The position numbers were made by a program, and so were the translations under genes. DNA of 64,000 bases. It comes from Turneriella sp942492915 (lineage in GTDB: Bacteria > Spirochaetota > Leptospiria > Turneriellales > Turneriellaceae). Below the pieces are notes generated by a model, which saw only the letters and a program-made list of their open reading frames with translations, had not been told where the DNA came from and made no database searches. Positions within the stretch are counted from its first letter, which is position 1; each line of letters begins with the position of its first letter. The stretch lies in NCBI GenBank assembly GCA_942492915.1, contig OW818662.1:1240001-1304000 (forward strand). Direction: 5' to 3'. This document shows, in pieces, positions 15,698 to 24,862 of the stretch.

Positions 15698-17428
15698 TTA
15701 AAAGCAGCAATCGATACGCAAGGTGTACCCGGTGCTGGTCTGCGAAGCGGATGAAAGCGACATATAATACCAGTTTGTGCTCGAGATGGAAAAATAACCC
15801 ACATACGTGTAACCATTGTATGGGCTGACGATATTTGTATTCAGGGCCGCGGCCACATTGAGTGAATAAGTTCCCTGTGCCAGATTGCCGATCGTAATTC
15901 GGAATGTCGCAGAGTTCGCGTGAAAGCGAAAATAGTCTATATCATAAGGACTCTCCAGCTGCATGGAATAGAGAACGCCAAAACCTGAAGTCATCGAATG
16001 AGCCAGGGAAGGCAAATCGTTTGGTTCGTATGAACCTCCGGGATTTCGGTGGCCATATTGTATTGATCCCGGGCGAGCTTCACCGCCGGCAACAACAGCT
16101 GCAAGCCGGTAATAGTATCGGACACCCGCTGTTGCCGAGCTGTCAGCATAACTGAGCGCAGTCGTGTTTGTCAGCAGAGTGAATGGGCCCGTGGATGAAG
16201 TACTGCGGTATAAATTATAAGATACTGCGCCAGCAAATGTTGGCCATGTAATATCAACGCGGTCAAGAAAATATCCCTGGCTGATACTCATCATTATATT
16301 CGTATCTGCCGGCCAAAATGTATAGGTGCGGCTCACAATAGGTGAAGCGGCAGCATATGCCGGGCCAAAAGCAATTGCCTTGATCTGCGTCGTTGCTGTG
16401 AGTGAAAGTGTACCTGTGTATATTAAACCGTTGGTACTCGATGGTTCGGAACCATCAGTGGTGTAGCGGATAGAGAGATTAGAATCAGCAACCGCCAGTG
16501 CCAGAGACTGTGCCGAGAAGTAATCGCCTGCGGCCAGTGAGAACACAGGCTCCTGGGCAGTGGCCGTGTACGTTTTGATTGTCACAGCTGAATCCTGGAA
16601 CTGGCTACGGTAAGCCATGGCTCTCAGGCTGGCATTTCCATTCGGCACGAAAGGCCCCGTGTAGACAGTTCCTGTTGTGGTGGTGGGGGTAGATCCATCT
16701 GTCGTATAGCGAATAGTCGCCCCGGAAGTTGCACTGGCCAGCGTGATCTGCTGCGTTCCGGAGATTTCTGTTGCAGCGGGAGAGAATGTCACGTCTGCCG
16801 TTTTGAGCGTGACCGTTACGCTTGTGATTTGTGAATCGAGTTTTTGTGACTGCGAGGCCCCGGCACGAATAACGGTTCCGTCAGACGTAACGGAAATTCC
16901 TCCGCCGCTATAGGTCGTGCCGGATAGAAATGGGTCATTACCGTTAGTAGTGTAGCGCAATGTGGCAGTGCCTGGCCAGGGGTGCAGGGTAACAGTTATG
17001 GCATTGTTCCAGATGCCTGCACCGGAACCAAATGCGCCGCTGGAAGGCGCGATGGTTGGACTTGATACCTGTAGATAGTTAATAACAAATGAGCCGGAAA
17101 TCGTTCCGCTCGCATTGGCATCAGAACGAATTGCCACCGCTTTGATGTTCCGGGTAGTGCCATGACCACTGATGTTCAGCGGTGCAGTATACCGCAACTT
17201 GCTGGCATTCGGCTCGCTACTATCCAATGTGTAATAAATTTCGGCTCCGGCATCGGGCGAGGTGATACTCAATATCAGGTCTGATGAAAAATTACCCGGT
17301 TGCGAGGAGAAGACCGGTAGGCCAAGTGTCGGACGATCCTGGGCACCAGAAGTGATGCTTACGGAATTCGATCCGGTGCAATGGAAGAACAGCAAAACCG
17401 CGGCGGCGCAAGATAGGTAACGGCGCAT
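15698..17428 (-). CDS. surface lipoprotein with chitobiase/hexosaminidase C-terminal-like repeats
   Basis: From the ATG at 17428 the 576-residue product begins with a signal peptide and lipobox (LLFFHC). At least four repeats carry the signature of the chitobiase C-terminal (CHB_HEX_C) module: IYYTLDSSEP, LRYTTNGNDP, IRYTTDGSTP and IRYTTDGSEP. A fibronectin-III-like stretch follows (VSYNLYRSTSSTGPF, YYYRLAAV), then a C-terminal beta-sandwich-like domain ending in two Cys. Such proteins are usually surface binding or adhesive proteins rather than enzymes. An upstream in-frame start would hide the signal peptide. Confidence 0.75.
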   Translation of the reverse strand: MRRYLSCAAAVLLFFHCTGSNSVSITSGAQDRPTLGLPVFSSQPGNFSSDLILSITSPDAGAEIYYTLDSSEPNASKLRYTAPLNISGHGTTRNIKAVAIRSDANASGTISGSFVINYLQVSSPTIAPSSGAFGSGAGIWNNAITVTLHPWPGTATLRYTTNGNDPFLSGTTYSGGGISVTSDGTVIRAGASQSQKLDSQITSVTVTLKTADVTFSPAATEISGTQQITLASATSGATIRYTTDGSTPTTTTGTVYTGPFVPNGNASLRAMAYRSQFQDSAVTIKTYTATAQEPVFSLAAGDYFSAQSLALAVADSNLSIRYTTDGSEPSSTNGLIYTGTLSLTATTQIKAIAFGPAYAAASPIVSRTYTFWPADTNIMMSISQGYFLDRVDITWPTFAGAVSYNLYRSTSSTGPFTLLTNTTALSYADSSATAGVRYYYRLAAVVAGGEARPGSIQYGHRNPGGSYEPNDLPSLAHSMTSGFGVLYSMQLESPYDIDYFRFHANSATFRITIGNLAQGTYSLNVAAALNTNIVSPYNGYTYVGYFSISSTNWYYMSLSSASQTSTGYTLRIDCCF

Positions 17429-17571
17429 GGTTATCTGCGCAACCGTAACTGTCGCCCTTGTCAAATACATTACCTGACCAGCCCAATCGGGGGCGTCAAG
17501 CAACTGCGGTTCCAATTGGTATTGGCAGAATTAGTCGTCAGTGATTCTTCAGCTTTCTGGCGCAGCGCCTT

Positions 17572-19575
17572 TTAGCCGCCGTTTACCGCATAACGAAATA
17601 AATCCACATTACTAATGAGGCCACCATCGACCCGGCCCGCATACCGCAAGCCACCGTGTCCCTGGTACGAACCAAAGTTGGGGGTGTAGATGCAGGCTTC
17701 ACCGGATTCGCACAGGCCATTGTCATTGCCGCGCGCGTCGTTGACGATTTCATACGCATTGCGCAGCGCGCGGGTTGAGCAGAGATTGGTTTGCCACGTG
17801 CCGCCCGCCGCAGTACACGTCGTATTTGTCACGTAGCCAGGACGGCTACAGATTGTATCTTCCCATACAGCGCCTTTGATGGCAGTACAATTTGCCGCAG
17901 CTGCCGCCTGCCAGCGGTGAAAGAACATGTCGTTGCTGCCGGGCACGGGTATAACGCCTCGCAGCTGCGTGTCGGTAGCGAGAAGCCGGGCATCCCATAT
18001 GCGGCAGTTTCCCGAGCTGCACAGCCCCCGATGCGTCGTGTCGAAATGGGCGAGCGCTGCTTCGCGGGCATATCCGCGGTAACGGCTTTCGAAGCGAAAA
18101 AAATCCGTGATGCCTGCGAGCGGCGCGAGCCCTGAGGTATCAGACTGGTTATTTGCGTCATCTACCGTAATGCGCCCTGCGAGCGCTGCGTTGAAGTTGA
18201 ATCCGGTCGAGAGTGTGAAGTCAGACGCGTTTGCTGCGATGCAGCCGGCGTTGATACCGTGTGTGCCCGAACCGATCTGGCAAAGGGTATTGGTTGCGCC
18301 ATAGCGAATCTGGCCTGAGAAATACTCGTCATCCCCGTCTGAGCGAATGCGGCTGTCAGAGCTGCCGATGGCGATGTTGATTACCGTGTTACGGGCGCCC
18401 GCTGCGCTAAAGCCAAAGCCGGTAGAGTTTACAGTGAGAATATTCATGAAGCTGCTGTCTTCCAGTACATTGCCGCGCAGGCCCTCGACAAAATAGTTAG
18501 CGCCGGTGTGGTTGATCACCGCGTAGCCGGCCACGCTGAGAAAGTTCCCGGTAGAGAATCCATAACCGGCGCCCATATGCGTCAGCGATAGAACGACCGA
18601 ATTTGTCTTGTTCTGAAACTCGTGGTTAAAGCGGCCGCTCGTGACGATGACATTGTTGAAAATATTGCCTGTCATGGTATTGTCGAGCAAGATGTCGCCC
18701 GAAAAAACGCGAATGAAATCGATGCGACAATTGCTGCTGCTCACAATATGCAAATTCTGGCGGCTGAAATTCGCCCCGCGTATGGTTGCATACCGAGCAC
18801 TGGAAAGCGAGAGTGCGTTGGTCGATCCCGTTGAATTGGTCGTTGCTTCAATCCACTGAAAATTGCCACTCGCCGTGATATGATTTCCGCTGCCACCGGT
18901 CAGTATGACTCCAGGTGCGCTGGCAATTGCCGTGTTGTCCGATTGCAGATTGAGATTTTTGGCAGGGTTTGCCGTGAAGATGAATACCGAATTTGCTGCA
19001 TTGACATCGAGCGTTGTTGCGATTGAAGCCAGGTTGTTGACTATCGGATTTGTGTACCAGAGTCGGTCTGGCGTCGTACCATTGCCGCAACTGTCCGTGA
19101 CCGTCACTGCATTGAGGCGCCATTCACCTGCGCCGGAAAAATCAATCAGATGCGAAAGGTAGCGCTCGTCGTCGAGCCCACCCGTGACCATATTTGCGAC
19201 GCCTGAAATAATTTCGCAGTGCCATTTGAACGCCCCGAGCGTGTCCGTTGCGGTGAGGCCGGTGCAGTCGCTGCGGTTGGTGACCGGCACCCGGCGCATC
19301 TCACCGCCGTGCAGGCAACTGTTAGCGAGACCCGTTTCGGTTCCGATGCAGAGCGTGCCAGATGCAGTCAGGGCACTCGTACCGTCATTGCGAACGTATT
19401 GCATCCAGTTGGCAGCTGATGCGTACAGCGGTGTAACGTCTCCCGGTGTCGGCGCGACGCATGCGCCCGACCCAAATTTGTTCTTAATGCGATCGAGTTC
19501 AGAGAGTAGTGAACCGCAGCGCAGAGTCGCGGCGCTGATGACGATAAGAACAAGAACCTTTCCGTTGCGCGCCAT
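17572..19575 (-). CDS. large lipoprotein with probable right-handed beta-helix
   Basis: From the ATG at 19575 the 667-residue product has a 20-residue signal peptide ending in a lipobox (SAATLRC). The middle is a long series of short Asn-, Ile- and Val-rich strands (such as GNIFNNVIVTSG, NTVINIAIGSSDSRI), typical of a beta-helix. Cysteine pairs cluster at both ends, including a CTAAGGTWQTNLC phrase. No catalytic motif is recognised; a surface-exposed spirochaetal lipoprotein is likely. The ATG at 19587 is equally possible; neither has a Shine-Dalgarno. Confidence 0.65.
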   Translation of the reverse strand: MARNGKVLVLIVISAATLRCGSLLSELDRIKNKFGSGACVAPTPGDVTPLYASAANWMQYVRNDGTSALTASGTLCIGTETGLANSCLHGGEMRRVPVTNRSDCTGLTATDTLGAFKWHCEIISGVANMVTGGLDDERYLSHLIDFSGAGEWRLNAVTVTDSCGNGTTPDRLWYTNPIVNNLASIATTLDVNAANSVFIFTANPAKNLNLQSDNTAIASAPGVILTGGSGNHITASGNFQWIEATTNSTGSTNALSLSSARYATIRGANFSRQNLHIVSSSNCRIDFIRVFSGDILLDNTMTGNIFNNVIVTSGRFNHEFQNKTNSVVLSLTHMGAGYGFSTGNFLSVAGYAVINHTGANYFVEGLRGNVLEDSSFMNILTVNSTGFGFSAAGARNTVINIAIGSSDSRIRSDGDDEYFSGQIRYGATNTLCQIGSGTHGINAGCIAANASDFTLSTGFNFNAALAGRITVDDANNQSDTSGLAPLAGITDFFRFESRYRGYAREAALAHFDTTHRGLCSSGNCRIWDARLLATDTQLRGVIPVPGSNDMFFHRWQAAAAANCTAIKGAVWEDTICSRPGYVTNTTCTAAGGTWQTNLCSTRALRNAYEIVNDARGNDNGLCESGEACIYTPNFGSYQGHGGLRYAGRVDGGLISNVDLFRYAVNGG

Positions 19576-19677
19576 TGAATCTGGCATTAGGCCAATTGCA
19601 GTCGCCCCGGCCGTCAAATCTTTTGTAAGATGACTTCGGACGCGCTTAAACGCTGCGGGGTATTGCCGTGAGGGCGG

Positions 19678-20193
19678 TCAGAGCACCGAACGGATCTCGA
19701 CGAACCGTTTTTTCCAGTAAGGGTGTTTGAGCTTTTCGTAACGTATCACCGCGCCTTCTTTCGGGGCGTGAATGAAACGCTCTTCGTCTATATAGATGCC
19801 GACATGGCCGGCGATACCGTTATCGTTCAAAAAAAAGATGACATCGCCCTTTTGAGGAGAGCGCGTTAGCTTGAGAGTCGGGCGCATATAGATGACGCCG
19901 TGCGGCATCGTGAACCCGTGTTGGTTGTAGAGGTAGAGCACCAGTCCACTGCAATCGAATCCCGAAGGTGATGCTCCGCCGAACTTATAAGGAAGATTCA
20001 GGTAACTCTGCGCACCGCGCACGACGGCCTCCCTGATTTGTGGTTCGCTCGGTAGCCTGCGGGCCGCGGGGGTCATCGTTGCATGGACGCTGGTGCGGGG
20101 TATAACTTCAGCCAGCAGCAACGCTGCCGCTGAAATAAAGGCGAGCCAAAATTTGTACTTCGGTCTTTTGAACTTAATCTTCAATCGTTGCAC
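19678..20193 (-). CDS. NlpC/P60-family cell-wall peptidase
   Basis: The 171-residue protein has a signal anchor (residues 15-30) and one NlpC/P60 domain, a cysteine peptidase that cleaves peptidoglycan stem peptides in the periplasm. The catalytic triad is readable: Cys81 in FDCSGLV, His130 in GHVGIYI and His142 in FIHAP. There are no SH3 or LysM domains, so targeting must come from the anchor. A divergent gene starts about 100 bases away. Confidence 0.9.
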   Translation of the reverse strand: MQRLKIKFKRPKYKFWLAFISAAALLLAEVIPRTSVHATMTPAARRLPSEPQIREAVVRGAQSYLNLPYKFGGASPSGFDCSGLVLYLYNQHGFTMPHGVIYMRPTLKLTRSPQKGDVIFFLNDNGIAGHVGIYIDEERFIHAPKEGAVIRYEKLKHPYWKKRFVEIRSVL

Positions 20194-20295
20194 GCACCAT
20201 TAATTGTGCGCCGCACATAGTGTAAAGCACAATGAAACTCGTCCGGTTGTGTTTTTTTACGGTCGCCCGGCACGAAAATATACGATAATATCTCT

Positions 20296-21024
20296 ATGCT
20301 GCGCAGGCTTCTCGGTAATCTAGCTCCTTCCATCGATCGTTTAATTGAGCAAATTCCGCCGCATATTCGCGACATCATACAGAAGGCATCGCTGGCCTTC
20401 GGCGCCCTGCTGGCACTCATTGTCATCGTTGCAGGTGTCAATAAGGGCCTCAGAGAAGCCAAACCCGCTGGTGTGCGGCTGGTTGAACGCAGCCGCGATC
20501 TTTTTTATCTGCAAGAGATGCGTGAAGAGTATGCGAAAAAGCGCAAACTCGTCGAAGACGTCGAAGTCGATCCGCTCGAATTTCCGTCGCGCCAAAAGGC
20601 GGCTGATGAAACTCAATTCGCGGCAATGGGGCGAGACACCATGGGGCACCTGATGGGTGAAAAAGAAGAGATGCTCAAACACGAAGACGCTCTGCGCCCG
20701 AAAGAGAAATCCCCCGGTTACCTCGGCGATGGCGCGGTGATACCGCGACTCACCCCCGACAAGAAGACCATTGAAGAAGATACGCTGCTCAGCCCCGACA
20801 AGATCGGTTCGCAGAAGCCCCGGCCCGAACCGTCTGCTATGCAGCCGATGATACCTGAAACGCCAGCGACAGCAGATGCTCCCGGCCCGCGACCGGCACA
20901 ACCGATGCGCTCGGGTAAGCGCGATATATTCGACGAGGCGGATGTTCCCCGTTCTGCGGCCGCGCCGGCAGCGAAGCCGCCTGCCGCTGAAAAAAGAAAA
21001 GCAAAATTCGAGTACATGGATTGA
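20296..21024 (+). CDS. single-pass membrane protein with charged/proline-rich tail, unknown
   Basis: The 242-residue protein has an amphipathic N-terminus, one transmembrane helix (about residues 34-48), a charged coiled segment, and a long Pro/Ala/Lys tail of low complexity. No family is recognised. A GATAAT six bases before the ATG suggests a -10 box and an almost leaderless transcript. The next gene, a TPR protein, begins within 10 bases of its stop, so the two probably act together. Confidence 0.65.
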   Translation: MLRRLLGNLAPSIDRLIEQIPPHIRDIIQKASLAFGALLALIVIVAGVNKGLREAKPAGVRLVERSRDLFYLQEMREEYAKKRKLVEDVEVDPLEFPSRQKAADETQFAAMGRDTMGHLMGEKEEMLKHEDALRPKEKSPGYLGDGAVIPRLTPDKKTIEEDTLLSPDKIGSQKPRPEPSAMQPMIPETPATADAPGPRPAQPMRSGKRDIFDEADVPRSAAAPAAKPPAAEKRKAKFEYMD

Positions 21025-21032
21025 GCCAGGCT

Positions 21033-21983
21033 ATGCGCATGAAAATCTCCCGGGTTCACCTTACTTTACTCTTGATTCTGTTTACCGCAGCAGCGCACGC
21101 GAAAGGCAAGCGTTACGACGAACGCGGTAACCTGCTGTCGCCCGATGCGGCACCGGTGCAGGCTGCACCTTCTGAAAATAGACCAACTGTGACAGCACCA
21201 GGCGAAGGCGCCGCGCAAGAGATGCCGTCTGGCCCTTCAGGCGCTGCGCCGGCACCGGCGGCCGAATCGGCAAATGCTACCGAAGCAGCAGATGAAGAAA
21301 CAGAGGCACGCCGTCAGCAGAAGCATCCGCTGAGCAAGGTTTATCTTGAAAACGGCGAGATGTATTTGCGTTCGAATCGACCAGATAAGGCGGTCGAGCA
21401 TTTCAAAAAATCCCAGGAGTCGGGCGAAGACGTGTACAGCCGCGAGGCTCGTTTGAAAGGTTTATGGCTACGGGCGCGCCGCGGTGAAGCTAACCTTGAA
21501 GCCGAAGCAGAGGGCTTCGACGAAAAACTACGAATTCAGGCACTGCTCAGCGTCGCCGATGGCTACCAGGCATGCGCGCGGGAGCAACTAAAGAAACCCG
21601 ACTGCCTGCGGGACGCCGAAAGGCTGCTGGCCTACGCCGGTGAGCTGCAGCCCGGGTCTGAGAGCGGCAAGCTGGCACGGCTGAGACTCGGCCTTCTGCT
21701 GCTCGAAACTGGCCGTCACGAAGCTGCGCTGCCGCATCTCGCGCAAACGTTGCTTTACGAAAATGCACCTGCAAAGCCCGGCGATGCAGGCAAGCTGCCG
21801 CTCGACCGCGCGTACTATATGTTGGGCCAGCTTTATGAACGGCCGTGGTATCATAAAGACGCGCACAAGGCGCAGGTGGCATACCGGCAGGTGCTGAAGT
21901 TTCCGGGCAGCCCATACGAGGGCGTGGCTCGTGAGCGCCTGGCGTATCTCGAGCGGTTTTCGACCGGCTATGCGCGGCCGTAA
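21033..21983 (+). CDS. exported TPR-repeat protein
   Basis: The 316-residue product has a signal peptide (ending AHA), a low-complexity Ala/Pro/Glu linker (about residues 25-85), and then helical repeats of TPR type (KVYLENGEMYLRSNRPDKAVEHF; LARLRLGLLLLETGRHEAALPHL; AYYMLGQLYE). It probably scaffolds protein interactions in the periplasm. The start is ATG 21033 or 21039; TTG at 21021 is also open but unlikely. Confidence 0.7.
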   Translation: MRMKISRVHLTLLLILFTAAAHAKGKRYDERGNLLSPDAAPVQAAPSENRPTVTAPGEGAAQEMPSGPSGAAPAPAAESANATEAADEETEARRQQKHPLSKVYLENGEMYLRSNRPDKAVEHFKKSQESGEDVYSREARLKGLWLRARRGEANLEAEAEGFDEKLRIQALLSVADGYQACAREQLKKPDCLRDAERLLAYAGELQPGSESGKLARLRLGLLLLETGRHEAALPHLAQTLLYENAPAKPGDAGKLPLDRAYYMLGQLYERPWYHKDAHKAQVAYRQVLKFPGSPYEGVARERLAYLERFSTGYARP

Positions 21984-22036
21984 ACCCGGGTTCTAATCGT
22001 TATTTACGCGGCAGCGGATATCATGACTCTGTATGA

Positions 22037-22597
22037 ATGTTCGAGCGTCCGCTCTTTGTCATTTCTGCTCCCTCGGGCGCCGGCAAGAACAGCCTGATCA
22101 ACGTACTGCTGCAGAAAGAACCCCGGCTATCGCATTCCATTTCAACAACCACCCGCCGCCGCCGTGATAACGAAGTTGATGGCGTGAATTACTATTTTCT
22201 GAGCCGCGAAGAATTTGAGGCAAAGGTTGCTGCGGGTGAATTTCTCGAGTACGCGCGTGTGCTCGAGAATTATTACGGCACAGAAATTCGTGAGCTTGAG
22301 CGCCTCTTTAGCTCAGGCAAGTACCCGATTCTTGATATTGACGTGCAAGGAGCGCAGACGCTGCGCGGCAAAGTGCGGCGCATGGTTAGCCTCTTTATCA
22401 TTCCACCTGACATGCAAGAGCTCGAGCGAAGGCTCAGAGCGCGCGGGTCTGAAAGCGAGGCTGAGATTCAAAGTCGCCTCGAACTTGCGCGCCTAGAGAT
22501 CATGGAAAAAGAAAATTTCGATTATGTTGTGGTGAATGACGATCTGATGCAGGCAGCCGAAGAACTGGCAAAGATCGTCAGAGCACACATGATCTGA
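22037..22597 (+). CDS. gmk: guanylate kinase
   Basis: The 186-residue enzyme phosphorylates GMP to GDP with ATP. The Walker A loop is APSGAGKN at residues 11-18; the residue after the lysine is Asn18, where Ser or Gly is usual. The GMP-binding lid follows the family (TTRRRRDNEVDGVNYYF), as does the LDIDVQGA strand. The length is slightly short of the usual 205. It is first in a set with miaA and hfq. Confidence 0.95.
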   Translation: MFERPLFVISAPSGAGKNSLINVLLQKEPRLSHSISTTTRRRRDNEVDGVNYYFLSREEFEAKVAAGEFLEYARVLENYYGTEIRELERLFSSGKYPILDIDVQGAQTLRGKVRRMVSLFIIPPDMQELERRLRARGSESEAEIQSRLELARLEIMEKENFDYVVVNDDLMQAAEELAKIVRAHMI

Positions 22598-22605
22598 AAG
22601 CCGCC

Positions 22606-23577
22606 ATGAAACCAAGGCTGATTGTCGTCACCGGCGCGACCGCCAGCGGAAAATCCCGTTTTCTCTACGACATGCTTGCGCATCTGCCGGTCGTCATCAT
22701 CAACGCCGATTCGCGCCAGGTGTACCGCGACTTGCCGATCAGTTCGGCGTCCCCGTCAGCAGCAGAAAAGCAGCTACTCGACCACCGTCTCTATAACTTT
22801 CTGCCTGTCGACCAGGCGTTCTCTGCCGGACAGTTCTTGCGCGCGGCGAAGAGCGAAATCGCCGAGGCAGTTCGCCAACATAAGTTACCAGTGATCTGTG
22901 GAGGCACATATTTCTACCTGCAGGCTCTTTTTGCAGGCCTCTTGCCCGAGACAGAAATCAGTGAAACGGTAAGAGAACAGGTATGGCAAAAAACAGCAGC
23001 AGAAGCGTACGACGATTTGAGCAAACTCGATGCAGTGGCCGCCGCAAATATACATCCGCATAACGAGAGCCGCGTCAAACGTGCGCTGATGCTCTGCCTC
23101 GAACGCGCCGCACCAATCAGCGGTCTCGCGCGAGTCGGGGCGATTCTGGGCGATTACGAGATCTTGATGCTGATCTTTGATTCGCCGCGCCCGCTGCTCA
23201 GAGAGCGCGCGTTGAAACGTATCGAGGGTATGTTCGTGGCAGGGTTAGTCGATGAAGTTCAAACGGTCGCCAGGCTCTGGAAATCAGAACATCCGCAGGC
23301 TGAATGGCGAAATTTTCCGGCGCTTACGGGCATCGGTGTGCGCGAATTTTTTGAAATCGCTGAAGAGCGGGGCACAGAACCCGGCGAGGTTGTGGCAAAC
23401 GATATCGCTGCGTTGCGGGATCGAATACTCACCAACACGATGCATCTTGTTAAACGCCAGGGCACATGGTGCCGCAATGCCAAACCGCAGCCAGAGAACA
23501 CAAAAACAGTTGACCCGTCTTATGACAATGACCGAATTGCCGCGCTTGTGGAGAAATTCCTGAGCAGACCACCATGA
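22606..23577 (+). CDS. miaA: tRNA dimethylallyltransferase
   Basis: The 323-residue enzyme adds an isoprenyl group to A37 of tRNAs reading codons that start with U. The P-loop is GATASGKS at residues 10-17, followed by the family motif NADSRQVYRDL and the ICGGTYFYLQALFAGL strand. It starts 8 bases after gmk and overlaps hfq by four bases. The miaA-hfq order is common in bacteria, and the pair is often co-transcribed. Confidence 0.95.
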   Translation: MKPRLIVVTGATASGKSRFLYDMLAHLPVVIINADSRQVYRDLPISSASPSAAEKQLLDHRLYNFLPVDQAFSAGQFLRAAKSEIAEAVRQHKLPVICGGTYFYLQALFAGLLPETEISETVREQVWQKTAAEAYDDLSKLDAVAAANIHPHNESRVKRALMLCLERAAPISGLARVGAILGDYEILMLIFDSPRPLLRERALKRIEGMFVAGLVDEVQTVARLWKSEHPQAEWRNFPALTGIGVREFFEIAEERGTEPGEVVANDIAALRDRILTNTMHLVKRQGTWCRNAKPQPENTKTVDPSYDNDRIAALVEKFLSRPP

Positions 23578-23816
23578 CCAAGAACAACCTGCAGGATTTC
23601 ATTCTCAACCAGATACGCAAAGAGAAGATGGGCATTACCATCTACCTTTCTAACGGTGTGCCCATCAAGGGCCGGGTTGTCAGTTTCGACAACTTCACCA
23701 TAGTGCTCGAGCACGACCATAAGCAGACGCTGGTTTACAAACACGCGGTCACCACGATCTCGCCCGAAAAACCTATCAGGCTGCACAACCCCGAGGGCGC
23801 GGCAGAAGAAGAATAG
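23574..23816 (+). CDS. hfq: RNA chaperone Hfq
   Basis: The 80-residue Sm-like protein forms hexamers that pair small RNAs with mRNAs. Sm1 is readable as ITIYLSNGVPIKGRVVSFDNFTI-type strands, and Sm2 contains YKHAVTTI, with the KHA motif that lines the poly-U pore. The C-terminal tail is very short (about 10 acidic residues), unlike enterobacterial Hfq. Its ATG overlaps the miaA stop (ATGA). Confidence 0.95.
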   Translation: MTKNNLQDFILNQIRKEKMGITIYLSNGVPIKGRVVSFDNFTIVLEHDHKQTLVYKHAVTTISPEKPIRLHNPEGAAEEE

Positions 23817-23884
23817 ACCCATTGATGAACGAATCATCCCATAGTCCATTGTTGTCGAACTATCTGGCGTGAGCTTTTCGAACG

Positions 23885-24862
23885 ATGCTCGGTGACGCCT
23901 TCAGAAGAGCCTTTCAGTTACTCACCGTAGCAGCTGTTTCAACCGTCATCTACCAGAACATCTTGCTCGTGCCGGGTGGACACGCGGCTTTTTTGCAGGC
24001 ACAGTATTCCGATTCAGGAATCGAAGGCTCCGGCTTTCACCAGTTCGGGGCCGGCATTTCATTCGTGCCGACATTGTTTGTTCCCGGACGCTGGCGGCGT
24101 TATGATCTGCAGGTGGCTGCTCAGGTACAGGATATTCGCCTGAAATTGCCGCTGCGGTTCAGCGCCTACCTGCGCATGAGCGACCTGTTTTACGTTCAGG
24201 GCAGATTGCGCCTCGAGGGCGAGATTCAGCGCAGCGAGGCATTTGCCGCATTGAAAGCGCTCGAATACCGACCGACAGAACGCGAAAAATTTATCGAAGA
24301 ACAGCTGCAGTTTCTGGCTGCGGAGTATTTTCTTGAGATCGCCGCAGACGACCGCGCGCTGGCGACCGCCAAGATCCGGTTGGCACAGTTTTTCACAAAT
24401 GCAAATCTTGCCGAAATTCAGAAACGCCTCGACCGCCAGCTAAAGGGATCGTGGTTTAAGATTCGGTCAGTCGAATTACGCGACCTCTATGTGCCTGATA
24501 ACGAACTTTACGCAGCACAGACACGAAACCTCGGCGAAGTCGCGGCGGCCGATCGCCGTGCGCTGCTCACGCAAATTGAACGCGAAGCCGATCTGTCGCT
24601 CGAACGTAAACGCAATCTCGAAGAGCTGAACAAAGCAGAAAAAATGGGCGCATTGATCTCTGAAAACCCTGATCTGCTCGAATACTACAAGATAGAAAAG
24701 ATTGCCCCCCGCGCGGGCCAGGTCATTCTGGATGCGTCAGGGCGCGGCCGCGCAGGCATTGACAGCGGCAATCTGGCAGAAACTCTGAACAAGGCAAAGC
24801 GAGGACGCAATGGCAGCAACGAAAAACAAGGCGAAGCAGGCGGGGAAATTGGCAGAAACTAA
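23885..24862 (+). CDS. membrane-anchored protein, possibly SPFH/band-7-like
   Basis: The 325-residue protein has an N-terminal hydrophobic segment (about residues 12-40), then a beta-rich stretch (RRYDLQVAAQVQDIRLKLPLRFSAYLR) and a long charged helix (residues 215-260). The layout resembles band-7/SPFH membrane proteins, but no signature is decisive. The last 53 bases overlap the guanylyltransferase gene in another frame. The overlapped C-terminus (RGRNGSNEKQGEAGGE) is low complexity. Confidence 0.5.
   Translation: MLGDAFRRAFQLLTVAAVSTVIYQNILLVPGGHAAFLQAQYSDSGIEGSGFHQFGAGISFVPTLFVPGRWRRYDLQVAAQVQDIRLKLPLRFSAYLRMSDLFYVQGRLRLEGEIQRSEAFAALKALEYRPTEREKFIEEQLQFLAAEYFLEIAADDRALATAKIRLAQFFTNANLAEIQKRLDRQLKGSWFKIRSVELRDLYVPDNELYAAQTRNLGEVAAADRRALLTQIEREADLSLERKRNLEELNKAEKMGALISENPDLLEYYKIEKIAPRAGQVILDASGRGRAGIDSGNLAETLNKAKRGRNGSNEKQGEAGGEIGRN

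Noticed and set aside
16400..17250. Repeats within the lipoprotein gene as a CRISPR or DNA repeat array
   Set aside because: They are diverged protein-level repeats with no constant DNA repeat or spacer pattern.
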